Source: Bdellovibrionales bacterium
Lineage (GTDB): Bacteria; Bdellovibrionota; UBA1018; CAIMNF01
Length of the DNA: 64,000 nt
Direction: 5' to 3'
Assembly (NCBI GenBank): GCA_947372355.1
Contig: CANBTI010000002.1
Coordinates: 42,580-106,579, forward strand
The first letter of the stretch is position 1. The number at the start of each line of letters is the position of its first letter. This document shows positions 63,668 through 64,000 of this stretch, one piece after another. Position numbers and translations under genes: made by a program. Under the pieces are notes generated by a model. The model was not told the origin of the DNA, ran no database searches, and saw nothing but the letters and a program-made list of their open reading frames with translations.

Positions 63668-64000
63668 ATGAGCTCGAAGGTGCATACCATCGTGATGAGT
63701 GATTTCCATTTAACAGATGCTGAGCTTGGGCAGCCTGGGAAATCCTTGTGGAAACGCTATAAAAGACCAAAGTTTTTTATGGATCAAAGTTTCAAACGGT
63801 TCATCCATTTTTTACAAGAAAAAATCACCTTAAGCGATTCAGATTCGAAAATCGAATTGGTTTTAAATGGTGATATTTTTGATTTTGATTCGGTGATGAA
63901 ACTCCCACTTCACACTAGGTTTCATATCTCGTGGTTAGAAAAAAAACGTGGTTTATTTCCTGAAGAAGAAAAATCACGTTTTAAAATACACACGATTTTA
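63668..64000 (+). CDS. Calcineurin-like metallophosphoesterase (3' end outside window)
   Basis: The ATG at 63668 (MSSKVHTIVMSDFHLTDAE) opens a frame that stays open to the window end, 111 codons. The metal-binding motifs DxH in SDFHL and GDxxD in LNGDIFDFD are visible at the right spacing. The layout resembles UDP-2,3-diacylglucosamine hydrolase-like or other calcineurin-fold phosphatases; the precise substrate cannot be read from this part. It was absent from the ORF track because the stop lies outside. Confidence 0.75.
   Translation, partial: MSSKVHTIVMSDFHLTDAELGQPGKSLWKRYKRPKFFMDQSFKRFIHFLQEKITLSDSDSKIELVLNGDIFDFDSVMKLPLHTRFHISWLEKKRGLFPEEEKSRFKIHTIL

Overview
The window looks like a chromosomal stretch of a low-GC Gram-negative bacterium, most likely a Bdellovibrio-like member of the Bdellovibrionota. 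This assignment is inferred from the gene mix. It combines Kdo (LPS) synthesis, beta-barrel outer-membrane proteins, lipoproteins, a FliL-family protein, a bactofilin, a GldA/F/G-like ABC cassette, several peptide-transporter parts and a nucleobase/nucleoside salvage set. No rRNA, tRNA, CRISPR array, phage or insertion sequence was recognised. About 60 protein genes are supported, densely packed on both strands and often overlapping by 1 to 35 bp.

Layout. 1-4.8 kb: end of an outer-membrane barrel gene, a striking three-armed inverted repeat (428-526), a methyltransferase, an SDR-family enzyme, a metallo-hydrolase, alanine dehydrogenase and a FliL-like protein. 4.8-13.2 kb: bactofilin with a membrane partner on the minus strand, and divergently a likely operon of a coiled-coil protein, kdsB, pyrG, kdsA, kdsC, a GT51 glycosyltransferase lipoprotein and a separate transpeptidase. 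13.3-15.1 kb: iscS, an A-type Fe-S carrier and ferredoxin behind a good promoter. 15.1-23.3 kb: a nine-gene minus-strand run (tdk, upp-like, hpt, GHMP kinase, DUF429-like, oppB, oppC, MBOAT, SGNH). 23.4-31.7 kb: a small secreted protein and a HEAT-like protein, then the minus-strand Gld-like cassette ending in metG. 31.8-35.6 kb: peptide-binding protein and two permeases. 35.7-39.9 kb: a secreted unknown, a YgiQ-type radical SAM protein and a Nif3-family protein.

39.9-46.6 kb is the most unusual part. A host-attachment-family gene faces a roughly 0.8-kb gene-free region full of hairpins that ends in a very strong terminator. The U-tract of that terminator touches the Shine-Dalgarno sequence of a second-type ftsH, whose true start seems to be non-canonical. 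Behind ftsH lie a CBS-pair protein, a phosphoribosyltransferase/hydrolase fusion that has lost its PRPP loop, an erythromycin-esterase-family protein and a YceI protein. I read this as a stress-response island led by a large structured RNA; its RNA class could not be identified.

46.6-56.6 kb: mnmA, an unknown membrane protein, an M48 peptidase, nrnA, a small unknown gene overlapping a GT4 glycosyltransferase by 121 bp, an M28 aminopeptidase, a highly expressed-looking porin and a lipoprotein. 56.7-62.8 kb: part of the division and cell-wall cluster (mraY, murD, ftsW, murG, murC). The window closes with a secreted protein-glutaminase-like protein and the start of a metallophosphoesterase. Many of these genes serve the envelope: Kdo supply for LPS, lipid II synthesis and export, glycan polymerisation and crosslinking, and extracytoplasmic acylation.
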